64,000 nt of DNA from Pseudoduganella lurida (GCF_007830455.1 NZ_VLLB01000004.1:372001-436000); one strand, 5' to 3'; counted from the stretch's first letter, positions 24,279-33,365 are shown. Numbers and translations: made by a program. Notes: generated from the sequence alone by a model not told the origin.

Positions 24279-24380
24279 GTCCGCTTCTGGCCGATCTCGG
24301 CCGTTCGCCACATTGTAGCCGTTGCCGCACCAAAAAATTCATGGTCTCTCACGACAGGCTGCTCTCGACCCAAAGCGGAC
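24279..24380. repeat. Short inverted-repeat (MITE-like) element
   Basis: It begins GTCCGCTTCTGGCCGA and ends TCGACCCAAAGCGGAC; the ends are inverted repeats matching at 13 of 16 positions around about 70 bp of non-coding DNA. The right end CGACCCAAAGCGGAC recurs exactly at 21549-21563. It lies between the RT module and the KAP gene. Confidence 0.55.
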
Positions 24381-24402
24381 TGTTGCCAAGGCGTGCGCCA
24401 GC

Positions 24403-26169
24403 CTACGTGGTTGCTTCATCAGCTGCTGTCGTGTTGGCGTCCGGTTGCCCCACATTGAGGTTGGTATAAAGCTTCGCGTCTTTGAACAAATCCTCGATTA
24501 GGCTTGCCCAGCGCGTTTCGGCGTGTTCGATTCGAATTCTCTTGCATGCGTCAAGGAAGTGCTGAGGGCTGGAACCGAAGTGCGGCGCGTAAGTACCACG
24601 GTTGGCGTAAATGTCGAGGTTCTTGAGCATGAACAACTTGAGCTGTTGGCCACGGATGCTCAAGATTGTTCGCGTGAAATCGTCAACGGTCGCCGCTTGC
24701 ATGACGGCCTCCTCAGAAGAGTTCCACCCGTCACTCCTCGCAAGGTAGAGACATACGTCCAACAGGGTTCTAGGCTGCTCGACGCGAACGCGCGCCTCTG
24801 CGAAAGCAGCCGCGATCGAAGGATGCAATGCGCGTCCCGTCCAGTTATCGAATACGAATTGTCTGGGATCCGCGCCCGGCGCCGCTGCCATCTCCCGCAC
24901 TTGATCGACCCACAAGGACACAATCTGTTCAGAAATCGCCGCCCCTCCCGGCAATTTAACGAGGTAATCGTGCAGTGAGGTGACGCTATAGCAGTCCAAA
25001 TGCGGCACATCGGCGAGCAACACACCTGCTGCCTCCACGATTTTTGCGGGCGTTAGTTCAGGATTCCATATTGTGGATTGGAAGAACTCGCCCACGCGTG
25101 CCTGTGCTCCAGTGCGTTCCTGCTCCCGACAATAGCGATCGACGACCGCATCGACTGCCGAACGGTCAACAAGGCCGGCATTCAGGTAGTCGGACACAAG
25201 CTTTTCATATTCGTCAGTGTACGAGATGCCGAGACGATTAAGCAGGAGCATCCATCGCGCATGTAGCTTGTCTTCATCGCTTGCTTCCTCGCCACGACGC
25301 TCGCGCTGGCTCCGTGCGATTTCGCGGCCCACATTAGACTGGGAGTCGAGAACGAAGGCCATGGTCGGGCCGTCCTCGATGCCCTTGTAATGGATGGCGG
25401 ACAGCAGCACCGTGGAAGGAATGACGCGGTCTAGAACGTCATCCGGAAGCGTCAAATGCGCGGCAAGGATTTTGTTTGCAGCGCGGATGACCTTGCGAAT
25501 TATCCTGATGTTGCTGATGCCGCAGGCTTCGACCGCCGGCTTGATCTTTGCTGCGAACGGACTCGGTGAAAGCTGGATACCGATGTCGAAGGCCTCTGCC
25601 GCAGTCGTGTCAAGCCGCAACTCTTCATCAATGACCTTCTCTCTGAATTTTTCCCAGACAGTCCTGTCGGCGAGCTGGTCAGTGTTCAGTATAAGCAGGA
25701 TCCTGCAGCCGTAGTTTCGTGTGAAGTCGTCTATGAAACCCAAGACTTCATCGATTGTAAGTTTCTCATGTTTGCGCTCGATGTCATCGATCACGATGAA
25801 CTTCTCTCGCACAATGGCTGGGACGGCAAGCAGGGCGAATTCGTCCAAGGCTGTTCCGAGTTTGAAAAGTCCCTGTGCACCATTCTTTATGGCACTAATC
25901 GCGCCCTTAACTGTATCTGCCTGAGGCCCCTTCCTCTTAATCATAGGTACCGCTGATTGGGCAAGCTTCAGCTTCAACTCGGCGATCGTAGCGACGCCAA
26001 ACAAAGAAACGTACAGCGCCTCCTGAATATGGCTATCCGTCGAAGCTTTGCGGAGGCTGTCCCACATATGGCTTTTGCCCGTGCCCCATTTTCCGGAGAG
26101 CGCCATGACCCTTACCTCGCGGTCGGCGATAAGATCTTGTAGGGTGACTTTCGCTATCGACATGCTCAT
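24403..26169 (-). CDS. KAP-type P-loop NTPase
   Basis: A 588-residue STAND/KAP-like ATPase. Walker A is SGKWGTGKSHMW (about residues 25-36). Walker B is KFIVIDDIERKHEKL, in which DD-ER is the KAP-family variant, and a sensor strand follows (ILLILNTDQL). The C-terminal 350 residues are mostly helical with no recognised domain. KAP NTPases are frequently found in defence islands, often with membrane partners. Here the gene lies 145 bp downstream of a small two-helix membrane protein on the same strand and next to a reverse-transcriptase module. Lower GC than the chromosome points to transfer. A role as a phage sensor or effector is inferred only. Confidence 0.75.
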   Translation of the reverse strand: MSMSIAKVTLQDLIADREVRVMALSGKWGTGKSHMWDSLRKASTDSHIQEALYVSLFGVATIAELKLKLAQSAVPMIKRKGPQADTVKGAISAIKNGAQGLFKLGTALDEFALLAVPAIVREKFIVIDDIERKHEKLTIDEVLGFIDDFTRNYGCRILLILNTDQLADRTVWEKFREKVIDEELRLDTTAAEAFDIGIQLSPSPFAAKIKPAVEACGISNIRIIRKVIRAANKILAAHLTLPDDVLDRVIPSTVLLSAIHYKGIEDGPTMAFVLDSQSNVGREIARSQRERRGEEASDEDKLHARWMLLLNRLGISYTDEYEKLVSDYLNAGLVDRSAVDAVVDRYCREQERTGAQARVGEFFQSTIWNPELTPAKIVEAAGVLLADVPHLDCYSVTSLHDYLVKLPGGAAISEQIVSLWVDQVREMAAAPGADPRQFVFDNWTGRALHPSIAAAFAEARVRVEQPRTLLDVCLYLARSDGWNSSEEAVMQAATVDDFTRTILSIRGQQLKLFMLKNLDIYANRGTYAPHFGSSPQHFLDACKRIRIEHAETRWASLIEDLFKDAKLYTNLNVGQPDANTTAADEATT

Positions 26170-26314
26170 ATGATGGAGTTCAACGTGAAATATCTCCTAA
26201 CGTGACGCTTCTGTGACGCCTATTGGCGCGGGGGACCGCCTTTGGCCGATTCCTGCCGTCCAGTGCTGGGACGCTCGCCACATCATGCATATTGCCTTGA
26301 TGCATTATACGCTT

Positions 26315-26647
26315 TTACCGCAGTACTTTAGCTTTTTTGGTCTTTGCAAGCGCCCAGGCAGCAAGTGCGCCGCAGACAATAGAAGTCACAAGTGCGATAA
26401 GCGGGGCGTAAACCAGAAGCGCCACGCGCCCCATTCTTTCCGATTCAGTCCACTGTGCAAGTGACGAACATGCGGCTTTTATTTTCTCAATATCCCTTGC
26501 CGCAGCAAGAGCTGCACTGAAATTCTCATAGACATGAGGCGCGCCTCCCAAGCTCATAAAATACATGGCTATCAGCTGTAGTAACGTAGCTGCAGCCGAG
26601 AGGATGCACATCGCAAGGATGAGCCAAAAGAATTTACGTGAATCCAT
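26315..26647 (-). CDS. Small two-helix membrane protein, island cargo
   Basis: A 110-residue protein with hydrophobic segments at about residues 5-28 (FFWLILAMCILSAAATLLQL) and 75-98 (LVYAPLIALVTSIVCGALAA), a polar loop between them and a basic tail (AKTKKAKVLR). The ATG at 26647 (MDSRKFFW) was preferred; an ATG at 26662 would add five residues. No family is recognised. It is upstream of the KAP NTPase on the same strand and may be its membrane partner. The upstream DNA (26663-26882) is strikingly AT-rich and could hold the promoter for both. Confidence 0.5.
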   Translation of the reverse strand: MDSRKFFWLILAMCILSAAATLLQLIAMYFMSLGGAPHVYENFSAALAAARDIEKIKAACSSLAQWTESERMGRVALLVYAPLIALVTSIVCGALAAWALAKTKKAKVLR

Positions 26648-26882
26648 CGTCGTCAGTACCATACCAAAGTCTGATTCTGGCCGATTGCTGCAATTCAGAA
26701 CAGCATATCATGTTGCCACGCTGAAAAGATCATGTACTGTAACAAATGACCGACCGAATGAAGGTTTCGTAGGAAGTTTGTTCTCAAACGTGTCGTAGAT
26801 CCGCATCATTTTAAGCAGAGCATATATTTCTTGTATTTTTATTATTTAATATTTTTGATATCGAGAAATGGAAGATGAATGC

Positions 26883-28727
26883 TCAACGCCTGTGCCCGCG
26901 TGACTTCGCCTGATTTGGCAAAACCAGAACTGATACGTTGCTTTGAATATCTTTGTTTCTGTCTTCAAACATCGTTCGCGCACGTTCCAACCAGAATTTA
27001 GCGTTCTGGCTGATCTTGGTACTTTCCTTACGAGCGAACACATAATTTACCCGCCAAATACTATCCAGATCGTTCCCAAGATTTACGAAGCCCGCGAGCC
27101 GTCCATATCCAGCGTTGACTATTTTCTTCCTGGCATCAGTGATCAAGCCCATCAGCTCCAACTCAGCCAGACGACGGAGCTCCGCAGGTAATGTCCTATT
27201 GGATAATTTCACCCACGCTTCAAATTCATCGCGAGCAATTTCGATGCTGACCGCTGGTACAAGTCCCTCGCGGCTCATCTTCGCCAAGTCGTCGCCATTG
27301 AGCGCGCCAAGGAGCGCCAGGCCGTGCTCGCCGTTCGGTCGGATGAAAATGTTGTGACCTCTCGCATTCATCCGCTGCAGCCACGCGACGTTCTTCAACA
27401 CCTGATCCGTACTCCATTCCTTCTGGATCGGCTTCCCACTGATCACCTCGCGAAGCAGCACGTCGAATTGCTTCCCGCCCAGTGCCGCTATCTGACGTTG
27501 GATCGCTTCCTGGGTGGTGTCTCGGGACTGAAGACCACTGCAGCTCCTTTGATGCTCGGCTCGGCCTCCAAGGCGTAGCGGGCTTGCCAGAGCCACAATG
27601 CGCTCACGAGCAAGCCACTCAACAGCCCTGTGATCACTACCAACAGATAGTGACGCCATTCGGTCTGGCGGGCCGCTGCGTCCATGTTGCTGGCTGCCTG
27701 CTGCGCCTGTGTCGATGCCTGGGTCAACGCCTTGGTCGCTGCCTCGACCTGGCTCTTGAACCTCTCTGCCTGATCGCGGCCCTGCTGCTCGATCTCCGTC
27801 AGGGTCTGCCGCGTTTCGTCCGTCAGTGCGGCCATCGCCTGCGCCAACGGCTCCAGCATCGATGCCAGCTGCTCCACGTTCTCGATGCGGGCCGAGTGCA
27901 GTGCCTCGATCCCCTGCCCCAATTTGTCCAGGCGTGCCGCATTCGAGGCAGCGGCCAACTGCTTCAAAGTCTCGCTCTTTGTCATAACCCACTCCCTGTT
28001 TTGCCAGTCCTGACGGGCTGTATCGCTTGCCCAGGTCACTGCCCTTCATCGTCACGCCATCCAGCCGGTACGACAGGCCCGATAGCTTGGTGCCATCGAG
28101 TTGTGTTACCGGTACGAGTTCTACGCCCGCCGCCGCGAGGCGTGCGGCATAGTCTGCGAAGCCCGAGCAGCGCGCCATCGCCGCATCGCAAAGCTGCTGC
28201 AGCTGCTGGCGCGTCGACGCATGCCCGTTACGCAGCCCTTCTTCGATTTCCCCTTTGGTTGCAGCGCGGCGTTCGCAGTTCTCGGACAGCCCGACCTGTC
28301 GCAGCCCGAGGTCACGTTCGATCTCGCGCATCAACACCTCCTGTCGGCGGTAGTCGTGACTATCGCTGGTCACCGCGCCATCGAACTGGATCCGATTCGC
28401 CAGCAGGTGGATGTGCTCATGGTCCGTATCCGTGTGTCGCGTAACGATGTACTGGTTCCGGTCCAGTCCCATGCCATGCAGGTAGCGCCGCCCTATCTCG
28501 ATCCACTGCGTGTCCGTCAGGTGTTCGCCTGGTGCCGCCGACAACGACACGTGCAGCACTGCCTTGCCGAGGCCCGGCCGAAGCTTGCGAATCTCTCCGA
28601 ATTCGGTGGCCAATGCGCGTGTGCCGCCACCGTTCATGTTCGTGTCGATGACGCGGCCCTGCTCCTTGCCCAGGTCGTATTCGAGCGCACCGCGGAAGCC
28701 GCGGCCCTTGACGGCTTTAGCGATCAT
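26883..28727 (-). CDS. Relaxase / mobilization nuclease (MobA/VirD2-like)
   Basis: About 614 residues. The N-terminal 190 residues are a relaxase domain: MIAKAVKGRGFRGALEYDLG, then the metal-binding histidine triad HTDTDHEHIHLLANRI characteristic of MOBP-type relaxases. It would nick one strand at oriT and pilot DNA transfer. The middle (about residues 250-415) is a Gly/Arg/Ala-rich low-complexity linker, explained by a second gene encoded there in another frame. The C-terminal part is helical. The start at 28727 has GGAGG upstream and overlaps the end of the MobC-like gene by 11 bp, so they are translationally coupled. Confidence 0.85.
   Translation of the reverse strand: MIAKAVKGRGFRGALEYDLGKEQGRVIDTNMNGGGTRALATEFGEIRKLRPGLGKAVLHVSLSAAPGEHLTDTQWIEIGRRYLHGMGLDRNQYIVTRHTDTDHEHIHLLANRIQFDGAVTSDSHDYRRQEVLMREIERDLGLRQVGLSENCERRAATKGEIEEGLRNGHASTRQQLQQLCDAAMARCSGFADYAARLAAAGVELVPVTQLDGTKLSGLSYRLDGVTMKGSDLGKRYSPSGLAKQGVGYDKERDFEAVGRCLECGTPGQIGAGDRGTALGPHRERGAAGIDAGAVGAGDGRTDGRNAADPDGDRAAGPRSGREVQEPGRGSDQGVDPGIDTGAAGSQQHGRSGPPDRMASLSVGSDHRAVEWLARERIVALASPLRLGGRAEHQRSCSGLQSRDTTQEAIQRQIAALGGKQFDVLLREVISGKPIQKEWSTDQVLKNVAWLQRMNARGHNIFIRPNGEHGLALLGALNGDDLAKMSREGLVPAVSIEIARDEFEAWVKLSNRTLPAELRRLAELELMGLITDARKKIVNAGYGRLAGFVNLGNDLDSIWRVNYVFARKESTKISQNAKFWLERARTMFEDRNKDIQSNVSVLVLPNQAKSRGHRR
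27488..27985 (-). CDS. MobB-like membrane/coiled-coil protein nested in the relaxase gene
   Basis: A 165-residue frame lying wholly inside the relaxase gene, same strand, different frame. It starts MTKSETLKQLAAASNAARL with AGGGAG seven bases upstream. It has a long amphipathic coiled coil rich in Q, E and A (for example QTLTEIEQQGRDQAERFKSQ) and one membrane helix near the C terminus (YLLVVITGLLSGLLVSALWLW). In this interval the relaxase frame is a low-complexity linker, whereas this frame is ordinary protein, so this is the constrained one. Plasmids such as RSF1010 encode mobB within mobA in the same way. It probably anchors or stabilises the relaxosome. Confidence 0.75.
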   Translation of the reverse strand: MTKSETLKQLAAASNAARLDKLGQGIEALHSARIENVEQLASMLEPLAQAMAALTDETRQTLTEIEQQGRDQAERFKSQVEAATKALTQASTQAQQAASNMDAAARQTEWRHYLLVVITGLLSGLLVSALWLWQARYALEAEPSIKGAAVVFSPETPPRKRSNVR

Positions 28728-29106
28728 CACTGCCTCCGTCGATGCCAAGTAGCGCGAGACGCAAGCGGCGCGTCTCGGCAGCGACGCGTTCGAGCAGGCC
28801 ACTCGCCACGGTCACCGGCTTGCCTTCGTTAGCAAGATGCGCGAGCTGGTTCAGGTTTGCTGCAAGCCGCGCCAGTTCGGCGTACTGCTCGCGATTGATG
28901 GCCGCGACAGGCGGGGAAGGCAAGCGCCGCGCGAGTGCCGCTTCACGCAGCCACTGCGCCGGTGTCATGTGCATGTGCGCCGCCTTCGACTTGAGCGCCA
29001 CGTACTCGCTTGCGGACACGCGCACGCCGATGGTCGCACGCCGCACTGCGTCCGGATCGCCCTTGGGGCGGCCGCCGTGGGATCTGCGCGTCGAATCGGG
29101 CGACAT
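28717..29106 (-). CDS. MobC-like relaxosome accessory protein
   Basis: A 129-residue basic protein with an N-terminal ribbon-helix-helix-like segment (RRATIGVRVSASEYVALKSK) followed by helices (MTPAQWLREAALARRLP; YAELARLAANLNQLAHLANE) typical of MobC/NikA-type mobilization proteins. The ATG at 29106 gives MSPDSTRRSHGGRPKG; the longer upstream frame is arginine-rich noise. It would bind oriT and help the relaxase open the nick site. Its end overlaps the start of the relaxase by 11 bp, and the presumed oriT lies just upstream. Confidence 0.8.
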   Translation of the reverse strand: MSPDSTRRSHGGRPKGDPDAVRRATIGVRVSASEYVALKSKAAHMHMTPAQWLREAALARRLPSPPVAAINREQYAELARLAANLNQLAHLANEGKPVTVASGLLERVAAETRRLRLALLGIDGGSDDR

Positions 29107-29491
29107 GGTGTGGGCCTGGGCGTTTGTGCAGTTGAACTTGGACCGAGCGTAGCGAGGGCGCCCCGCAGGGCAAGCCGTTTGAGCGAAGCGAAAACATGGC
29201 TTGCTCCTCACCAGCTGCTCGACATGAACCACTGTATCGTCTTGCGCAGGCTCACCCCTGCGGCGCATCAAACACCGGAAGCACTGCGAAATGACAAGGA
29301 AAGGGCGAATCGTCCAGGATCATCCACCGGCGTCCGCGATCGTCCTGGCGCGGACTACGATTGCACTGCGGATGATCTGGAGGGGGAAAAAGCGTTTGGC
29401 AGGGAGAAATCGAAGACGCTGCGGCCGGTGGTGGTGGTGGAGGCGCTGGCGTGTCGCCAAGCCTCCAAGCGCGATAGTGAAGACGTTTGAA
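29107..29491. other. Non-coding gap with candidate oriT
   Basis: 385 bp between the mobC-like gene and the 3' end of the integrase gene. No convincing gene. About 29130-29215 is a plausible origin of transfer: GCAAGCC (29170-29176) and GGCTTGC (29198-29204) form an inverted repeat beside a GGCGCCC tract. On the minus strand the tract reads GGGGCGCCCTCG, loosely like nic regions of mobilizable plasmids. The rest holds nothing recognisable. Confidence 0.4.
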
Positions 29492-30754
29492 CTAGGGCGA
29501 TGCTGTCCGGGCGCCTGTAACCGTGGGCCGCAGCGATAAGACGTCGATGTAATCAGCCCAGTCCTGCATCATCTTCTTGCGCTCGGCGAGGAACTGGGCG
29601 CGGTCGTAGGCGCTTGCGACCTTGTCTCTGGGAGCGTGTGCCAGCTGGCGGTCTACCACCTCGTGCCGGTACCCCAGGCGCTCCTTGATGGTACTCATGG
29701 CGAGTGCCCGGAAGCCATGCCCCGTCATGCGCCCCTTGTATCCCATGCGCCCGAGCACCACGAGGAGAGTGTTATTGCTGATCGGCTTCTTGGGATCACG
29801 CTGGTTCGGGAACAGGTACTTTGACCCGCCTGTAATCGCATGCAGTTCGCGAAGTAGCGCGATGGCTTGCCGTGACAGGCACACATGATGGTTCGTGGTG
29901 TCCGGGTTGACCGTCAGCTTCCCCCGCTTCATCCGCTGCCAAGGAATGATCCACTCGCCCTTTTCGAGATCGATTTCGCTCCATGGCGTCTCGATAAGCT
30001 CACTGGTCCGGACGAAGATCAACAACATCAATCGCAAGGCGATCCGCGTCGGCTGGAACATGCGCGCTTCGTTGCGCTCCAGGGAGGCCAGGAAGGCTGG
30101 CAGTTCGTCGGCATCGATAGCGGCGAAATGCGAGGCCCGCCGGGACTTCAGCACGTCCTTCATGTCGACCACCTGATTGCGTTCGGCCAGTCCGCACTGG
30201 ATGGCATAGCTGAAGATCTGCGAGCAGACCGCCTTGAGACGCTTCGCGATCTCGGTGGCGCCCCGTTCCTCGATCTTGCGCAGGGCTTCGATGATGTCGC
30301 GATGCTTCAACTCGGTGATCGGCCGCGAACCGATACGGGGAAAGATGTCTGCTTCCAGTCGTACGATCATGTTCTTGGCCGTGCGTTCGCTCCATGTCGG
30401 TACCTTGTTGGCGTACCACTCGCGCGCGATCCTCTCGAACGTATTGGCGGCGCGGTCGGTCAGCCGCCGCTTGGCATCGTCGCGGTGCTTTCCTGGATCG
30501 ACACCTTGGAGCATCAGGCGGCGCGTCTCAAGCCGTCTCTCCCGGGCGTCCTGCAGCGTAACCTCCGGGTAAGGTCCAAAGGTCAGCCGGTTTTCCTTCC
30601 CATTTTGCTGCCGATACTTGAAACGCCAGATACGCGAGCCACTCGGCATCACATCAAGGTAGAGCCCGCCGCCATCGAACAGCTTGTAGGGTTTGTCCTT
30701 GGTCTTGGCGTTTCTGACCTGGATGTCGGTCAACGGAACAATGAGCTTCGGCAT
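29492..30754 (-). CDS. P4-type tyrosine integrase
   Basis: A 420-residue site-specific recombinase. The N-terminal DUF4102 arm-binding domain (LTDIQVRNAKTKDKPYKLFD, then GGLYLDVMPSGSRIWRFKYR) is followed by the SAM-like core-binding domain and the catalytic domain. Catalytic residues visible are Arg in FVRTSELIETPW, the H-x-x-R box in TGHGFRALAM, the downstream His in QLAHAPRDKV and the nucleophile Tyr in SAYDRAQF. It would integrate and excise the island at the adjacent tRNA-Ser gene, whose 3' end is 230 bp upstream of the integrase start. The gene points away from the tRNA, as usual for this class. Confidence 0.93.
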   Translation of the reverse strand: MPKLIVPLTDIQVRNAKTKDKPYKLFDGGGLYLDVMPSGSRIWRFKYRQQNGKENRLTFGPYPEVTLQDARERRLETRRLMLQGVDPGKHRDDAKRRLTDRAANTFERIAREWYANKVPTWSERTAKNMIVRLEADIFPRIGSRPITELKHRDIIEALRKIEERGATEIAKRLKAVCSQIFSYAIQCGLAERNQVVDMKDVLKSRRASHFAAIDADELPAFLASLERNEARMFQPTRIALRLMLLIFVRTSELIETPWSEIDLEKGEWIIPWQRMKRGKLTVNPDTTNHHVCLSRQAIALLRELHAITGGSKYLFPNQRDPKKPISNNTLLVVLGRMGYKGRMTGHGFRALAMSTIKERLGYRHEVVDRQLAHAPRDKVASAYDRAQFLAERKKMMQDWADYIDVLSLRPTVTGARTASP

Positions 30755-30903
30755 ACGTCACCTCCATAGAATCATGCGTTGGAGGACGTTAGACCAAGTT
30801 TTGGGGCATGGTTCTCTGAAGGGGGCACATGATGATCTGAATCATGCTCCTAAAAGCGTTGGATGCACACGAACACAACTGGACGTTGGCGGACCTTCAA
30901 AAA

Positions 30904-30938
30904 CAAAAAAGCCCCTGTAGCACGGGCTAGAGGGGCTT
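30904..30938 (-). terminator. Intrinsic terminator downstream of tRNA-Ser
   Basis: Read on the minus strand, AAGCCCCT (30938-30931) pairs with AGGGGCTT (30916-30909) and is followed by a T-rich tract. It lies 47 bp past the tRNA-Ser 3' end, inside the presumed island edge. Confidence 0.7.
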
Positions 30939-30984
30939 CTGTTGGACTTTCCTGGACCTGCCGGGACTGTTCGATGTGAATCCT

Positions 30985-31075
30985 TGGCGGAGAGAGGGGG
31001 ATTCGAACCCCCGGTAGGCTATGAACCTACACACGCTTTCCAGGCGTGCGACTTAAACCACTCATCCATCTCTCC
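30985..31075 (-). tRNA. tRNA-Ser(GGA)
   Basis: 91 nt on the minus strand. The acceptor stem GGAGAGA/TCTCTCC closes with discriminator G and encoded CCA. The anticodon stem CACGC/GCGTG holds loop CTGGAAA, giving anticodon GGA. The long variable arm (TGTAGGTTCATAGCCTAC) is typical of class II serine tRNAs, and the T arm is GGGGGTTCGAATCCCCC. Its 3' end is the integration target of the island. Confidence 0.95.
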
Positions 31076-31232
31076 TGCATTCCCGCATCGCGAGAGCCGC
31101 AGATTATAGCAGGTGAGATGTAGAGTGCAAAGTTTTTCTTGGGCAAGGGGAGCGGGGAGAAATTACGCGGGCAACCATAGGTGCGCAGAGACCAGGAATG
31201 CAAGCGTCGAGGGCTACGGGTGCTCCCGAACC

Positions 31233-31284
31233 GGTGCCTGACACCCTCATGCGGACGGAGTATCCGCAGTGGTTGTCAGACACC
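31233..31284. repeat. Palindromic intergenic element
   Basis: GGTGCCTGACA (31233-31243) is inverted at TGTCAGACACC (31274-31284) with one mismatch, and an inner stem TGCGGA/TCCGCA lies between. It resembles the GGTGCCTGACCCC arms at 47.8 kb. It lies between tRNA-Ser and the 3' end of the acetyl-CoA synthetase gene. Confidence 0.55.
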
Positions 31285-31349
31285 AGTACTCATCGGCAGC
31301 GGCGGCCAATGCCAGCGTCAGCGCAGCCGAGCCGGCAGGCGCAGCAAGC

Positions 31350-33365
31350 TTACGAAGTTTCCTTCAACTGCTCCAGAATGGCCGGGTTCTCGAGCGTCGA
31401 CACATCCTGCGTAATGCTCTCCCCTTTCGCCAGCACGCGCAGCAGCCGCCGCATGATCTTGCCGGAGCGGGTCTTTGGCAGGTTGTCGCCGAAGCGGATC
31501 TCCTTCGGCTTGGCGATCGGGCCGATCTCCTTGCCCACCCAGTTGCGCAGCTCGAGGGCGATCTTCTTCGCTTCTTCGCCGGTCGGGCGGGCCTGCTTCA
31601 GCACGACGAAGGCGCAGATCGATTCGCCCGTCGTGTCGTCCGGACGGCCGACGACGGCCGCTTCGGCGACCAGCGGGTTCGCCACCAGCGCGGACTCGAT
31701 CTCCATCGTGCCCATGCGGTGGCCGGAGACGTTCAGCACGTCGTCGATGCGGCCCGTGATCGTGAAGTAGCCGGTGTCCTTGTTGCGGATCGCGCCATCG
31801 CCGGCCAGGTAGTACTTGCCGCCCAGTTCATCGGGGAAGTAGGCGGACTTGAAACGGTCCGGGTTGTTCCAGATGGTGCGGATCATCGACGGCCACGGAC
31901 GCTTCACCACCAGGATGCCGCCCTGCCCGTTCGGCACGTCGGCGCCGGATTCGTCGACGATGGCGGCCATGATGCCCGGCAGCGGCAAGGTGCAGGAGCC
32001 CGGCACCATCGGCGTGGCGCCCGGCAGCGGCGTGATCATGTGGCCGCCCGTTTCCGTCTGCCAGAACGTGTCCACGATCGGGCACAGTTCGCGGCCCACG
32101 TTCCGGTAGTACCACATCCACGCTTCCGGGTTGATCGGCTCGCCCACGGTGCCCAGCAGGCGCAGGGACGTCAGGTCGAAACTCTTCGGGTGCACCTTCT
32201 CGTCCGCATCGGATGCCTTGATCAGCGAGCGGATCGCCGTCGGTGCCGTGTAGAAGATCGACACCTTGTGCTTCTGGATGTTCTCCCAGAAGCGGCCCGC
32301 ATGCGGGAACGTGGGGATGCCTTCGAAGATCAGCTGCGTGGCGCCGACCGCGGTCGGGCCGTAAGCGATGTACGTGTGGCCCGTGACCCAGCCGATATCG
32401 GCGGTGCACCAGTAGACGTCGTCCGGCTTCACGTCGAACGTCCACTTCATCGTCAGCGCGGCCCACAGCAGGTAGCCGCCGGTGGAGTGCTGCACGCCCT
32501 TCGGCGTGCCGGTCGAGCCGGACGTGTACAGGATGAACAGCGGATGCTCGGCATCGACCCATTCCGGTTCGCAATCGGCCGACTGGCCATCGACCAGGTC
32601 GGACAGCCAGGTGTCGCGGCCGGCGTTGAACGCCACGTTGCCGCCGGTGCGCTTGTACACGACCACGTTCTTGATGGACTCGCAGCCGCCCATGGCCAAT
32701 GCTTCGTCCACGATCGCCTTCAATGGCAGGTGCTTCCCGCCGCGCAGCTGCTCGTCGGCGGTGATCACGGCCACGGCGCCGGCATCGATGATGCGCTCCT
32801 GCAGGCTCTTGGCAGAGAAGCCGCCGAACACCACCGAGTGCGTGGCGCCGATGCGCGCGCAGGCCTGCATCGCGGCCACGCCTTCGACGGACATCGACAT
32901 GTAGATGATGACGCGGTCGCCCTTTTTAATCCCCAGCGACTTCAGGCCGTTGGCCAGCTTCGAAACCTTCTCGTGCAGCTGCGTGTAGGTGACGTTGGTG
33001 ACGGTGCCATCGTCCGCTTCGAAGATGATCGCGGTCTTGTCCGCGTTGCCGTTCTGCAGATTGCGGTCGAGGCAGTTATACGAGACGTTCAGCTTGCCGC
33101 CATCGAACCAGCGGTAGAACGGCGCGTCGTCCTCGTTGAGGGTGCGGGTGAACGGCGTCTGCCATTCGATGTTCTCACGGGCCAGACGCGCCCAGAAGCC
33201 TTCGTAATCGCTTGCCGCTTCGTCGCACAGCGCCTGGCACCCGGCCATGCCGGACACGGCGGCCCTGGCCACGAACTGCTCGGGAGGCTGGAAGGTGCGG
33301 CTCTCGACGGGGCCCTGCTGTTCGGTAGCAGAGCTACCCGAGTTGACTTCGGCTGGTGCGTTCAT
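31350..33365 (-). CDS. acsA: Acetyl-CoA synthetase (AMP-forming)
   Basis: A 671-residue cytoplasmic enzyme making acetyl-CoA from acetate, ATP and CoA via acetyl-AMP. The AMP-binding signature [20 protein letters not shown], the motif [10 protein letters not shown], the hinge/adenylate motif [21 protein letters not shown] and the C-terminal regulatory Lys motif [12 protein letters not shown] (the site acetylated in other Acs enzymes) are all present. Length matches the family (about 650). The ATG at 33365 has GGAGAC upstream; an upstream TTG would add only ten unlikely residues. It is a chromosomal core gene beside the island insertion site. Confidence 0.96.
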   Translation of the reverse strand: MNAPAEVNSGSSATEQQGPVESRTFQPPEQFVARAAVSGMAGCQALCDEAASDYEGFWARLARENIEWQTPFTRTLNEDDAPFYRWFDGGKLNVSYNCLDRNLQNGNADKTAIIFEADDGTVTNVTYTQLHEKVSKLANGLKSLGIKKGDRVIIYMSMSVEGVAAMQACARIGATHSVVFGGFSAKSLQERIIDAGAVAVITADEQLRGGKHLPLKAIVDEALAMGGCESIKNVVVYKRTGGNVAFNAGRDTWLSDLVDGQSADCEPEWVDAEHPLFILYTSGSTGTPKGVQHSTGGYLLWAALTMKWTFDVKPDDVYWCTADIGWVTGHTYIAYGPTAVGATQLIFEGIPTFPHAGRFWENIQKHKVSIFYTAPTAIRSLIKASDADEKVHPKSFDLTSLRLLGTVGEPINPEAWMWYYRNVGRELCPIVDTFWQTETGGHMITPLPGATPMVPGSCTLPLPGIMAAIVDESGADVPNGQGGILVVKRPWPSMIRTIWNNPDRFKSAYFPDELGGKYYLAGDGAIRNKDTGYFTITGRIDDVLNVSGHRMGTMEIESALVANPLVAEAAVVGRPDDTTGESICAFVVLKQARPTGEEAKKIALELRNWVGKEIGPIAKPKEIRFGDNLPKTRSGKIMRRLLRVLAKGESITQDVSTLENPAILEQLKETS

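Larger units (their letters stand above)
21381..30985. mobile_element. Mobilizable genomic island at tRNA-Ser(GGA)
   Basis: The island abuts the 3' end of tRNA-Ser on the right, with a P4-type tyrosine integrase as the first gene, the classic arrangement for tRNA-targeted integration. It carries mobC-, mobA- and mobB-like genes and lower-GC cargo: a reverse transcriptase, an ATPase-TOPRIM, a KAP NTPase and a membrane protein. GAGAGGGGGATTC occurs in direct orientation at 21381-21393 and inside the tRNA 3' end at 30992-31004, a candidate att core. There is no conjugative type IV secretion system, so transfer would need a helper. The right edge is firm and the left edge is tentative. Confidence 0.7.
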
